DNA of 64,000 nt from Psychroflexus torquis ATCC 700755 (GTDB taxonomy: Bacteria > Bacteroidota > Bacteroidia > Flavobacteriales > Flavobacteriaceae), in NCBI RefSeq assembly GCF_000153485.2, contig NC_018721.1, forward strand, positions 2,418,001 to 2,482,000, read 5' to 3'. A program made the position numbers and the translations under genes. Numbering within the stretch: position 1 is the stretch's first letter; the number at the start of each line of letters is the position of its first letter. Shown here piece after piece: positions 8,132-17,308 of the stretch. The notes under the pieces were generated by a model. The model was not told the DNA's origin and made no database searches. It was given only the letters and a program-made list of their open reading frames with translations.

Positions 8132-8132
8132 A

Positions 8133-8693
8133 ATGACAAAAAAAAAATCACTCATTTACAAAAGCATTGCTGTATGTATTTTTACAGCAATGCTTTTTGC
8201 TTGTGAGGGAAACCTAAAAGATGTAAAGGAGATGGAAAAAGATTTTCTAGAACCTCAATCCAAGGTATATGACCTTAATCTTTTTTATACAGACAGTGGC
8301 TTTGTAAAAGCTAATTTGAGAAGTCCAGAAATGCTAGATTTTTCTAATAGGGAATTCCCTTTTAGAGAATTTCCTCAAGGTATTGAGCTTGATTTTTTTG
8401 AAAAAGACTCTAGTAAAAATACGGTGACTTCAGACTATGCTATTCAATATTTGGAAACTGGACTTATCGACTTAAGACAAAACGTAAGTATTGTGACCTC
8501 CGATAGTACAATTATGAGAAGCCCTCAACTTTATTGGGATCAAAAACGGGAATGGCTTTTCACAGATTATAATTACGAATTGCAACTTTCCAATGGGGCT
8601 AGAAATCAGGGAGAAGGTTTTGATTCCGATCAGAAATTTAATACCTTCAACTCAAGAACTAATACAGGTATCCAATATATCCAAGACCAATGA
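8133..8693 (+). CDS. lptC: LptC-type lipopolysaccharide export protein
   Basis: 186 residues from ATG 8133; an upstream ATG at 8061 lies inside the TPR gene and gives an implausible N-terminus. A lipobox (AMLFACEG) makes it a lipoprotein, unlike the transmembrane LptC of Proteobacteria. The rest is a beta-rich periplasmic OstA/LptC-like domain (DLNLFYTDSGFVKANLRSPEM, FPQGIELDFFEKDSSKN, LRQNVSIVTSDS). LptC bridges the LptBFG ABC transporter and LptA in moving LPS to the outer membrane. It overlaps the next small gene by 4 bases (ATGA). Confidence 0.85.
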   Translation: MTKKKSLIYKSIAVCIFTAMLFACEGNLKDVKEMEKDFLEPQSKVYDLNLFYTDSGFVKANLRSPEMLDFSNREFPFREFPQGIELDFFEKDSSKNTVTSDYAIQYLETGLIDLRQNVSIVTSDSTIMRSPQLYWDQKREWLFTDYNYELQLSNGARNQGEGFDSDQKFNTFNSRTNTGIQYIQDQ

Positions 8694-8881
8694 AATTTTT
8701 CAAGTATTTTGAATTTGCCTATATCGCTTTCGCCATCTTTTTCATCATAGAAGCTATAAGGACTTGGGCAGATAGCGAAGGTAGAGCTTATCTATATCTA
8801 TTTTTTTCTGCCCTTGCGGTGTTTATGTTTTTTTTCAAAAGACGTTTTAGAAACAAAATTGAACAAAAAAATAAACGATAA
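8690..8881 (+). CDS. Small conserved membrane protein
   Basis: 63 residues with two hydrophobic segments (about 7-24 and 35-49) and a basic C-terminal tail (KRRFRNKIEQKNKR), so the tail is predicted to be cytoplasmic. It overlaps lptC by 4 bases and the following CNNM gene by one base, which strongly supports that it is real and translated. No function is known to me. Confidence 0.8.
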   Translation: MKFFKYFEFAYIAFAIFFIIEAIRTWADSEGRAYLYLFFSALAVFMFFFKRRFRNKIEQKNKR

Positions 8882-10170
8882 TGAGTACAGAAGTCCTCAT
8901 TATTATTTTATGCTTGTTACTTTCGGCCTTTTTTTCTGGTATGGAAATCGCTTTTGTGTCCGCCAATAAGGTGCATATCGAACTTCAAAAGAACCAAAGC
9001 AACCTAATTGCCAGTGTGCTTAAAACCTTAACGAAAAAACCTTCCAAGTTTATCGCTACAATGCTGGTAGGTAATAATATCGCTTTAGTGGTATATGGTT
9101 TTTTTATGGGCGATCTCATTATGAATTGGTTTGAAACTCTCCGGCCTTTACAAAATGAATTTTTTAGTTATCTTATTGTTGAAGCCAGTTTGTTTACGCA
9201 AACCTTAATTTCTACACTCGTCATTCTCTTTACAGCAGAATTTTTACCGAAGGTCTTTTTTCAGATTTATGCCAACGTATTGCTCAAGGTATTCAGCGTT
9301 CCTGCATTTATTTTTTATTACTTATTCAGTTTTATTTCCAGTTTTGTGATCTGGGTATCTGATTTTATTCTAAAGAAAATTTTCAAAATTGAAGGGGATA
9401 AAGTACAGCTCAACTTCAGTAAAGTAGAACTTGGTGATTACATCAATGAACAAATGGAAACCGTTGAGTTCAATCAGGATGTTGACTCTGAAATACAAAT
9501 TTTTCAAAATGCTTTACAATTCTCCGAAGTTAAAGCTCGCGAAGTCATGATTCCACGTAATGAGATTGTGGCTGTCGATATTTCGGATGGCATTCAAGAC
9601 TTAGTCCAAATTTTTACAAAAACCGGTTTGTCTAAATTATTGGTTTATAAAGAAAGCAACGACGACATTGTAGGTTATATCCATTCTTTTGAAATGTTTA
9701 GGAATCCACAGGATATCAAAAGTATTTTGATGCCAGTTGTTTTTGTGCCTGAAACGATGTTGGTAAAAGAAATCCTTAATATCCTTATTAAAAAAAGAAA
9801 GAGTATTGCTGTGGTTGTTGATGAATATGGAGGAACAAGTGGGATGATGACTGTAGAAGATATTGTAGAAGAGCTGTTTGGTGAGATTGAAGACGAACAC
9901 GATTCTGTGGTTTTGGTAGAAGAGAAAATAAGAGGTAATTTTTATAAATTCTCAGCACGATTAGATGTAGACTATATCAATGAAAAATATAAAGTAAATC
10001 TTCCAGAAAGTGAAAATTATGAAACCTTGGGTGGAATGATCGTAAATACGACTGAAGAAATCCCAGAGGTAGGTGAAGAAGTAGAGATAGACCAATTTAA
10101 AATAAAAATTCTGGAAGCTTCTAGCAAAAAAATAGAGTTGGTTTCTATTAAGCTTGACACTTCAGAATAG
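8881..10170 (+). CDS. CNNM/CorC-family membrane protein (hemolysin C family)
   Basis: 429 residues. The N-terminal CNNM/DUF21 membrane domain (about 1-160) has four hydrophobic segments and the SAFFSGMEIAFVSANK signature. A tandem CBS pair follows (about 210-340; VMIPRNEIVAVD, VVDEYGGTSGMMTVEDIVEE), then a C-terminal CorC/HlyC domain (about 345-425). Members are linked to magnesium or cobalt homeostasis; the older name 'hemolysin' is not informative. The EYGGTSGMMTVED motif in the second CBS is diagnostic. One-base overlap with the preceding gene places it in the same transcript. Confidence 0.9.
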   Translation: MSTEVLIIILCLLLSAFFSGMEIAFVSANKVHIELQKNQSNLIASVLKTLTKKPSKFIATMLVGNNIALVVYGFFMGDLIMNWFETLRPLQNEFFSYLIVEASLFTQTLISTLVILFTAEFLPKVFFQIYANVLLKVFSVPAFIFYYLFSFISSFVIWVSDFILKKIFKIEGDKVQLNFSKVELGDYINEQMETVEFNQDVDSEIQIFQNALQFSEVKAREVMIPRNEIVAVDISDGIQDLVQIFTKTGLSKLLVYKESNDDIVGYIHSFEMFRNPQDIKSILMPVVFVPETMLVKEILNILIKKRKSIAVVVDEYGGTSGMMTVEDIVEELFGEIEDEHDSVVLVEEKIRGNFYKFSARLDVDYINEKYKVNLPESENYETLGGMIVNTTEEIPEVGEEVEIDQFKIKILEASSKKIELVSIKLDTSE

Positions 10171-10319
10171 GGCTATAGCTGGGTTATACTCTATAGTTTT
10201 ATTTCAATTTTAATTCAAATTTTCCACTTAAAAGAGTTTCAAATATTTTAAACGACAAAATTCTATATATGGGCTAATTATCTTATTTTCGCTCACTAGA
10301 TTTCTTAAAATATCTTAAA

Positions 10320-12434
10320 ATGGCAATACTCAGTAAAATTAGAGAACGAACAGTTTTTCTTATTGTAATTATAGCTTTAGCTTTATTTGCTTTTGTACTT
10401 ACAGACTTATTCAAGAATGGAGGATTTTCTTCAGACAAAGCAACTAGCAGTGTTGGTGTAATTGGTGATGAAGAAATTGGTAGAGAAGAATTTGCAGCAG
10501 AAGTAGAAAATATTGTACAACAAAGCCAAGGGCGCGTAAGTACATTACAAGCAGCTAACCAAGCTTGGGAAAATAACTTACGAAGAACGTTGTTAAAACA
10601 AGAGTTTGAGAGCTTAGGTCTAGAAGTAGGTGCAGACCAGATCACAGATGCTATGTCTCAACAATTAGTTGGAGACCCAAGGTTTTCCAACGATGCTGGG
10701 TTTTTTGATGAAGCAAAATTAAAGCAGTTCATAGCTGAGTTGAAGATAACGTCTCCACAACAATATCAACAATGGGTTAACTTTGAGCAATCTATGGAAG
10801 TGAATGCAAAGTCACAACTTTATTTTAATATGGTGAAGGCAGGAGTACAAACTACCTTATTGGAAGGCAAACAAATTTATCACCAAGAAAATGATAACCT
10901 TACTTTTGAATTCGTAAAAGTTCCTTTTGATAAGGGTGAAGAAGTTGAAGTTACAAAATCTGATATTCAAAATTATATCAACGTCCACAAAGAAAGGTTT
11001 CAGCAAGATGCTAAGCGTAATTTGGAGTATGTGTATTTTGAAGAAACGCCTTCAGAAGAAGATAACTCTTTCGTTTTAGACGAGGTCACAAAACTTACGA
11101 CTGACGAGAAGGTAGAACAATCGGAAGGCTTATCTAATTTTAATACCACAGATAATGTTCAAGAGTTTATTGCTGTTCATTCAGAGACGCCATACAATGA
11201 TAACTATACCTTCGAGTATAACATGAAAGGTGAATTTGCCCTAGCTATTTTAGAGTTGGATGTGAACGATGTTTACGGCCCTTATTACGAAAACGAAAGC
11301 TATAAAATCTCAAAACTTGTAGAGCGTACTCAAAAAGCAGATTCTGTAAAAACGAGCCATATTTTGGTAACTTATAATGGTTCTCGAGTAGACGCTTCAG
11401 TAACTAGAACAAAAGAGGAAGCTAAAGTCCTAGCAGATAGTTTAACGGATGTTGTGAGAAGAAATTCTGACAAGTTTGCAGAGTTAGCTGGTGAATTTTC
11501 TTCAGATCGCCAAAGTGCAGAGAACGGAGGTCAACTCAACTGGATCACTTATGGAGCTCTTGTTCCAGAATTCAATGATTATGTATTCGATGAAGCTAAA
11601 GTCAATAGCTATGGACTCGTAGAAACCGATTTTGGATTTCACGTTATTTATCTTGAAGACAGGACTTCTCTTAAAGATGCTTTAAAAGTAGCTACAGTCA
11701 CTAAAAGAGTCGAGCCTTCAGAAAAAACACTAAACGAACTATACCGATCATCCAGCAAATTTGAATTATCAGCAAAAGATAATGACTTTAGAAAAGAGGC
11801 TGATAGTACTGGGCTTACTGTAAAGCCTGTCAATGGAATTAATAAATTGGACGAAAGTATTCCAGGTGTAGGTCGTCAACGTTCTATCGTAAAGTGGGCT
11901 TTTGAAGGAGAAACTAAGACAGGAGACATTAAGAGTTTTGATACAGGAAGCGGATATATTGTGGCAAGAGTGACTAAAATATCTAAGAAAGGCTTACAGT
12001 CGACAGAAGAAGCCTCTGCTATTGTTACCCCGATTTTAAGAAAACAAAAACAAGCTGAACAAATTAAATCTCAAATAGAAGGGCAAGACTTAAATGCTGT
12101 TGCCTCATTATTTGGGGTGAATAAGCAAAAAGCATCTTCGGTTAATATCAGTAATCCATTTATTCCTGGAGGTGGGACAGAGCCAAAAATAGTAGGTGCT
12201 GCTTTTGCTATGAGCGTCAATGATATTTCTAAACCTTTACAGGGAAAAACGGGGGTATATGTTATAAAACTTTTGGAGAAGAACGGGGCACAAGCTCTAC
12301 CATCTTATAGAGCTGTTGCTAAAGAAGAAACAGAGAAAAGAACACGCTCTTTATTAAACCCTAGAACAAGCCCTATTATCGAAGCTTTAAAGAACAGTAA
12401 AGAGATAGAGGACAATCGTCATTTGGTTTACTAA
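10320..12434 (+). CDS. PpiD-like membrane-anchored peptidyl-prolyl isomerase
   Basis: 704 residues. One N-terminal transmembrane helix (about 13-29) is followed by a SurA_N-type chaperone segment, a parvulin rotamase domain (about 340-450; TSHILVTYNGS, FAELAGEFSSD, GGQLNWITYGALVPEF, FGFHVIYLEDR) and a second, degenerate parvulin-like region. Such proteins fold outer-membrane and secreted proteins in the periplasm. The length is slightly above E. coli PpiD (623). It lies 150 nt after the CNNM gene and may have its own promoter. A MITE-like element and a bidirectional terminator close the region. Confidence 0.9.
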   Translation: MAILSKIRERTVFLIVIIALALFAFVLTDLFKNGGFSSDKATSSVGVIGDEEIGREEFAAEVENIVQQSQGRVSTLQAANQAWENNLRRTLLKQEFESLGLEVGADQITDAMSQQLVGDPRFSNDAGFFDEAKLKQFIAELKITSPQQYQQWVNFEQSMEVNAKSQLYFNMVKAGVQTTLLEGKQIYHQENDNLTFEFVKVPFDKGEEVEVTKSDIQNYINVHKERFQQDAKRNLEYVYFEETPSEEDNSFVLDEVTKLTTDEKVEQSEGLSNFNTTDNVQEFIAVHSETPYNDNYTFEYNMKGEFALAILELDVNDVYGPYYENESYKISKLVERTQKADSVKTSHILVTYNGSRVDASVTRTKEEAKVLADSLTDVVRRNSDKFAELAGEFSSDRQSAENGGQLNWITYGALVPEFNDYVFDEAKVNSYGLVETDFGFHVIYLEDRTSLKDALKVATVTKRVEPSEKTLNELYRSSSKFELSAKDNDFRKEADSTGLTVKPVNGINKLDESIPGVGRQRSIVKWAFEGETKTGDIKSFDTGSGYIVARVTKISKKGLQSTEEASAIVTPILRKQKQAEQIKSQIEGQDLNAVASLFGVNKQKASSVNISNPFIPGGGTEPKIVGAAFAMSVNDISKPLQGKTGVYVIKLLEKNGAQALPSYRAVAKEETEKRTRSLLNPRTSPIIEALKNSKEIEDNRHLVY

Positions 12435-12454
12435 TCACTAGGTATTTACTACTA

Positions 12455-12644
12455 ATACCAAATTATATTTATAATGCCGTATGAATAAATTGAATTATAC
12501 TACGACGTAGCTCAGCACAGGTTTTTTGATTGATTGATTGAAATCAAAAATAACTAGTATAGCCTTAGCTACGGTAATTATTTTTGATGAAAAGCAGGCG
12601 AAAAAGAAATGATTTATTGCGTCATTATAGGTCTAATTTGGTAT
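12455..12644. mobile_element. MITE-like palindromic element, 190 bp
   Basis: The ends are inverted: ATACCAAATTA (12455-12465) and TAATTTGGTAT (12634-12644). Homology continues inward with mismatches (TATAATG / CATTATA, AATAAAT / ATTTATT), and an inner CGTAGCT / AGCTACG pair is present. There is no coding capacity. The size, long imperfect terminal inverted repeats and intergenic site fit a miniature transposable or REP-like element. No second copy occurs in this window. Confidence 0.6.
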
Positions 12645-12650
12645 AACTAA

Positions 12651-12686
12651 CAAAACCCCTTTTAGTCCTTACTAAAAGGGGTTTTG
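12651..12686. terminator. Bidirectional terminator between ppiD-like gene and GHMP kinase
   Basis: Perfect 16-bp stem (12651-12666 with 12671-12686) around a CCTT loop. Each arm carries A- and T-rich ends, so it can end both the plus-strand and the converging minus-strand transcripts. Confidence 0.85.
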
Positions 12687-12687
12687 T

Positions 12688-13599
12688 TTATAAAGCCATA
12701 TCCGAATATTTCAAAATAGTAGGATAGCCTTTAGATTTAAAATAGGATTTCGGATTGCTTTTACTTACGGCCATGACGAAATCTCCTCCCCATGCTCCAA
12801 GACTTTTTATGTTACCCTGAAAATCATGAAATAGGTGGTTTTGAACAGGCTCTAATTGAAGAATTTCAGATAGTAAAGATTCGTGACTGTCTATTAGGCT
12901 TTGAAAATGCTCTAAAGATTTAACCTTCAACATTTCTGAGGTGATCTCATCAGTTTTTGAAATGTAATCAGCGAGTTGTAATGGTTTGTTTTTCCTATAA
13001 TTAAAGATAGCACTTCGGCTATTTTGTTTTTGACCTAAATGTACAAAATACACATGAGGTTTTATCGCTTCTGGGATTTCTGCAGGGTCTACTCTTGGTA
13101 GATGGTTTTCGAGCTGGTATATTAAAGCTGAACCAGACTCAGCACAAGCAACATCATAACCGCTACCTCCAAAAGTTTTAGCTAATAATTCATAGGGATT
13201 TACATTCGCCCACTTTGCAATATTAGCTATTAAAGTAGACGATGTTCCCAAGCCCCAATCTCTAGGAAACTCAAGATTAGTTTCGAACCGATAGTTTTGA
13301 GTAAACACTTTAGGATTCAATTGAAAAGCTTCATATAGGATCTGAAAAAGTCGAGTTTCTATATCAGATTCAGATTTTATGTTTTGTTTTGTTATGGATA
13401 AAAGATCAAATTCAATATCTAGCCAAACTTCGTTTTGTTGAGTGTAGCTTATCCATCGTGAAAATTGGCTTGAAGAAGGAGAGACTTTTAAGTGTTGCCC
13501 AAATTTGCAAGGTATCGCCAAGGCTTTAGCTCCATCGAGTACTAAATATTCTCCTGTAATAAGAAGCTTGCCGTGGCTGTAAAACGTTTGTGTGTCCAT
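12688..13599 (-). CDS. GYDIA-family GHMP kinase
   Basis: 303 residues. The GHMP ATP loop appears as WGLGTSSTLIANIAKW (about 115-130), followed by the family-naming stretch SGYDVACAESGSALIYQL (the usual GYDIA reads GYDVA here). The early HGKLLITGEYLVLDGAKALA block is typical of mevalonate-pathway kinases. The substrate is not proven. Its partner upstream, with a one-base overlap (TAATG), is a class II HMG-CoA reductase, so it probably phosphorylates mevalonate or phosphomevalonate in isoprenoid synthesis. Confidence 0.85.
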   Translation of the reverse strand: MDTQTFYSHGKLLITGEYLVLDGAKALAIPCKFGQHLKVSPSSSQFSRWISYTQQNEVWLDIEFDLLSITKQNIKSESDIETRLFQILYEAFQLNPKVFTQNYRFETNLEFPRDWGLGTSSTLIANIAKWANVNPYELLAKTFGGSGYDVACAESGSALIYQLENHLPRVDPAEIPEAIKPHVYFVHLGQKQNSRSAIFNYRKNKPLQLADYISKTDEITSEMLKVKSLEHFQSLIDSHESLLSEILQLEPVQNHLFHDFQGNIKSLGAWGGDFVMAVSKSNPKSYFKSKGYPTILKYSDMAL

Positions 13600-14909
13600 T
13601 AGGAACGTAGTCTTTCTAGTAAGGAAATCACTTCAGAATGTGTCACTGTATGTGTTTTGAAATACTCCACAGCTTGCATTCGCTCACCTTTGTTAGCTTC
13701 AAATTGATTTAAAATATTCATCAAGTGCATTTTCATATGCCCTTTTTGTATACCAGTAGTCACTAAAGAATTGATGGCAGCAAAGTTTTGAGCAAGACCT
13801 GCAACTGCTGTAATTCTCATCAGTTTTTCCGCGCTTGGATTTCCCAACATGGCTAAGGAAAGCTTAACTAAGGGGTGTAAACTCGTAAGGCCTCCAATGG
13901 TGCCTAAAGCAAGAGGAATTTCTATCCAAAATTTAAAAATACCATGCTTAGCTTCTATATGGGTTAAGCTCGAGTAACTCCCTTCTTTAGCTGCATATGC
14001 ATGAACGCCTGCCTCCACAGCTCTAAAGTCATTTCCCGTAGCTAAAACCAAGGCATCAACACCGTTCATAATTCCCTTATTATGAGTGACTGCCCGGTAA
14101 GGTTCTATTTTGGCGATTTTAATAGCTTGTGAGAATTTTTTAACAAAATGATTAGCTTCTTCTTGTGTTTCGCCAAGATCTGAAATCAGGCAAGAGACTT
14201 CAGCTCTTACTAAACATTCTGGAACATAATTAGACAGAATGCACATAATCACCTCTGGAAACTCGTTTTGAGTTTTAAAAGTTTCATAAGTTAAGGCTTC
14301 TGCTTCAAGAGTTTGTCCAAACTGTTCTAAACAAGAATTAATGAAGTTTGCTCCCATAGCATCTTTTGTCTCGAAGGTACAATACAGCTGAAAGTAATTG
14401 TCTAGCTGTTGGGTTTTGTCTATAAGTTGAATGTCTTTGATACCACCCCCGCGTTTCACCATGTTTTTGGTAATGCTAGCTGTTGCCGAGAAAAATAAAG
14501 GCTTTATCTGTGTAAAAAAATGCTTAAGTTCTTCCGTGTCTCCTTTGAAATCAAAATGAACATGGCCTACCTTAGTTGTGCCAAGTACTTCAGTTTTGAA
14601 TCCGCCTTTGTCTTGCCAAAACTTTGCAGCTTTACTAGCAGCTGCGATTACAGAGCTCTCTTCTATAGCCATTGGGAGTGCGTAAAGCTCACCGTCAATA
14701 TTAAAATTAGGAGCAATACCAAGTGGTAGATAATAATTGGAGATGGTGTTTTCGGTAAATTCGTCATGTAATCTCTGTAACATTTCATCAGAATTCCAAT
14801 ACTGTTGAATCACTGTTTTAGCCTTTGGGTAATTTGATAAGTAATGCTCTATAACCCATTTCACTTTTTCTTCTTTGGTCAACTTGGAAAAGCCAGATAT
14901 CTTAGACAT
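13599..14909 (-). CDS. Hydroxymethylglutaryl-CoA reductase, class II ('degradative' type)
   Basis: 436 residues. The class II HMGR signatures are in order: PMAIEESSVIAAASKAAKFW near residue 80 (catalytic Glu), DAMGANFIN near residue 190, HNKGIMNGVDALVLATGND near residue 265-285 (catalytic Lys and Asp) and GTIGG near residue 340. A His-containing C-terminal segment follows. It interconverts HMG-CoA and mevalonate. In Flavobacteriia this bacterial-type enzyme is generally taken to supply mevalonate for isoprenoids despite the 'degradative' family name. It is first in a two-gene operon with the GHMP kinase and is divergent from the DPP IV gene (204-nt spacer). Confidence 0.92.
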   Translation of the reverse strand: MSKISGFSKLTKEEKVKWVIEHYLSNYPKAKTVIQQYWNSDEMLQRLHDEFTENTISNYYLPLGIAPNFNIDGELYALPMAIEESSVIAAASKAAKFWQDKGGFKTEVLGTTKVGHVHFDFKGDTEELKHFFTQIKPLFFSATASITKNMVKRGGGIKDIQLIDKTQQLDNYFQLYCTFETKDAMGANFINSCLEQFGQTLEAEALTYETFKTQNEFPEVIMCILSNYVPECLVRAEVSCLISDLGETQEEANHFVKKFSQAIKIAKIEPYRAVTHNKGIMNGVDALVLATGNDFRAVEAGVHAYAAKEGSYSSLTHIEAKHGIFKFWIEIPLALGTIGGLTSLHPLVKLSLAMLGNPSAEKLMRITAVAGLAQNFAAINSLVTTGIQKGHMKMHLMNILNQFEANKGERMQAVEYFKTHTVTHSEVISLLERLRS

Positions 14910-15113
14910 TTTTATACTTTAGAATTGATTGACAAAGATACACTTCATAAAATATAAGCTGCTTTAAGCTCGCAAAAAACTGATTCTAAAAAGAGCCAAA
15001 GTCATCATTAGTTTAGCGGTGACATATAATAACTTATAGTATTTAGAGTTTAATTGAAAAAGTAATCGATTTTAAATGTTTTTTTAGTAAAATTGATCTC
15101 CAAAATATAGTCT

Positions 15114-17303
15114 ATGAAAAGTTCACGTGCTTTTATTTATTTTCTCTACGTCTTTCTCACCTATTCTTCAACTCTTTTATACGCTCAAAATAAAGAAATA
15201 ACTTTAGAGGAGATCTGGGGTGGCGAGTTTAGCCAAGAAAGAATGCAGTCTCTTCAGTCTCTTAAGGATGGTAAATCGTATATAGTTCAAGATTACGATG
15301 CAGCTAGTCAAGATATGAAAGTCGAGATATATAGTTATAAGACTGGTGAAAAAACAGGAACTCTCGTAAGTAGTAAATCTATTCTCGGGTTGGATATGTT
15401 TCAGACTTTTCAATTAAGTACCGATGAAACTCAGCTTATCTTAGGAACTGAGGTGGAATCTATTTTTAGAAGATCGTCACAAGGTATTTATTATGTCTAC
15501 GATTTGTCTTCAAAATCATTATCCAAAATTGATGAAGGCAAAATTCAGTCTCCTACTTTTTCTCCAAAAGGAGGTAAAGTCGCCTATGTGAAAAACAACA
15601 ATATTTATTCTTACTTCATTTCTACAGGAGAAACCACTCAAATTACTTCCGATGGAAAGAAAAATGAAGTGATCAACGGGGTTACAGATTGGGTTTATGA
15701 AGAAGAATTCGCCTTTGTACGAGCTTTTGAGTGGAGTCCAAACGGAAATCAAATGGCATTCCTAAGATTCGATGAGAGTGAAGTTGCAGAATTTTCTATG
15801 GATCTATACGGAACTTATGGACAGAGTTTATACCCATCTCAAGATGTTTTTAAATATCCTAAAGCAGGGGAGGACAACGCGAAAGTAAGTTTACATCTTT
15901 TTGATTTTGAAGGAAACTCTACTTCTAAAATTGATCTAGGAGAGTATGAATACTTACCAAGGTTGAAATGGACAGCCGACGAAAATCTTTTTAGTGTACA
16001 AAGTCTTAATAGATACCAAAATGAGTTGAAGGTCTACTTAGTTGACACTAAAACTAATGAAGCCAAGTTAACCCTCACCGAAAAAGATACTGCTTATGTA
16101 GATGTTACAAATGATTTAACTTTTTTGAATAACAACAGTTTTATCTGGACGAGTGAAAAAGATGGATGGAAGCATATTTACCATTACGCACAGGATGGAA
16201 GTTTAATTAATCAAGTGACCAGCGGAGCTTGGGAAGTGACTAAATTTTATGGCTTCGATGATAGATCTGGTAGAATTTATTTCCAAAGTACTGAGAATGG
16301 TAGTGTAAATCGGGATGTCTACTCCGTACTGGCCAACGCTAAAAATAAATTGAGATTAACGACTAAGACAGGAACCAATAGAGCGGACTTTAGCGCTGAC
16401 TTTACTTACTTCGTCAATACGTTTACAAACACTGCAACTCCCGCTGTTTATACCCTACATAAAGCTAGTAATGGAGAGATTTTAAGAGAGATAAAAGACA
16501 ACAAAGCTTTATTGAATACACTTGAGGCCTACAACTTATCTGATAAAGAATTATCTACGATTGAAGTTAATGGAAATGAACTTAATATGTGGATGATTAA
16601 GCCTCCTAATTTTAACCCAGAAAATGAATATCCCATATTGATGTTTCAATATTCTGGACCTGGCTCACAATCTGTATCTAACAGCTTTTTTGGCACCAAT
16701 GATTATTGGTATCAAATGCTTGCTCAGCAAGGATATATAGTTGCTTGTGTTGATGGGAGAGGTACTGGTTATAAAGGGAGAGATTTCAAAAAAGTAACAC
16801 AAAAAGAACTCGGTAAATACGAACTCGAAGACCAAATTTCTGCTGCAAAATTACTTGGTGAAAAACCATTTATAAATAAAGACAGGATTGGCATTTGGGG
16901 CTGGAGTTATGGAGGATTTATGTCTTCTAATGCCATTTTCCAAGCTAACGACGTTTTTAAAGCCGCTATCGCCGTAGCACCCGTAACTAGTTGGAGGTTT
17001 TATGATACGGTTTATACAGAACGCTATATGACAACTCCTCAGGAAAACGCTGCTGGATATGATGAGAATTCGCCAATTACTCATGTGGATGAATTCAATT
17101 CTGGCAATTACTTATTAGTTCATGGTAGTGCGGATGATAATGTACATGTGCAAAATACCATGCAACTTATTGAGGCATTAGTACAAGCGAATAAACAGTT
17201 TGAATGGAGAATATACCCAGACAAGAATCATGGGATTTACGGAGGTAATACACGTCTTCACCTTTATACCTTAATGACAAATTTTATTAAAGAAAAGCTC
17301 TAA
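15114..17303 (+). CDS. Dipeptidyl peptidase IV (S9 family)
   Basis: 729 residues with a signal peptide ending near LLYAQ. An eight-bladed beta-propeller (about 40-480) contains VTDWVYEEEFAF, the Glu pair that binds the substrate N-terminus. The alpha/beta hydrolase domain carries GWSYGG with Ser598, then Asp674 (SADDNVHV) and His706 (NHGIYGG). It removes X-Pro or X-Ala dipeptides from peptides in the periplasm. The next gene, five nucleotides downstream, is a POT di-/tripeptide transporter, so release and uptake are probably co-expressed. Confidence 0.95.
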   Translation: MKSSRAFIYFLYVFLTYSSTLLYAQNKEITLEEIWGGEFSQERMQSLQSLKDGKSYIVQDYDAASQDMKVEIYSYKTGEKTGTLVSSKSILGLDMFQTFQLSTDETQLILGTEVESIFRRSSQGIYYVYDLSSKSLSKIDEGKIQSPTFSPKGGKVAYVKNNNIYSYFISTGETTQITSDGKKNEVINGVTDWVYEEEFAFVRAFEWSPNGNQMAFLRFDESEVAEFSMDLYGTYGQSLYPSQDVFKYPKAGEDNAKVSLHLFDFEGNSTSKIDLGEYEYLPRLKWTADENLFSVQSLNRYQNELKVYLVDTKTNEAKLTLTEKDTAYVDVTNDLTFLNNNSFIWTSEKDGWKHIYHYAQDGSLINQVTSGAWEVTKFYGFDDRSGRIYFQSTENGSVNRDVYSVLANAKNKLRLTTKTGTNRADFSADFTYFVNTFTNTATPAVYTLHKASNGEILREIKDNKALLNTLEAYNLSDKELSTIEVNGNELNMWMIKPPNFNPENEYPILMFQYSGPGSQSVSNSFFGTNDYWYQMLAQQGYIVACVDGRGTGYKGRDFKKVTQKELGKYELEDQISAAKLLGEKPFINKDRIGIWGWSYGGFMSSNAIFQANDVFKAAIAVAPVTSWRFYDTVYTERYMTTPQENAAGYDENSPITHVDEFNSGNYLLVHGSADDNVHVQNTMQLIEALVQANKQFEWRIYPDKNHGIYGGNTRLHLYTLMTNFIKEKL

Positions 17304-17308
17304 CCCAT

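Noticed and set aside
8061..8132. Upstream ATG for lptC
   Set aside because: It lies inside the TPR gene and would hide the lipoprotein signal, which starts properly at ATG 8133.
10283..10645. Minus-strand frame of 120 codons over the start of the PpiD-like gene
   Set aside because: It opposes a clear conserved coding frame and has no recognisable domain.
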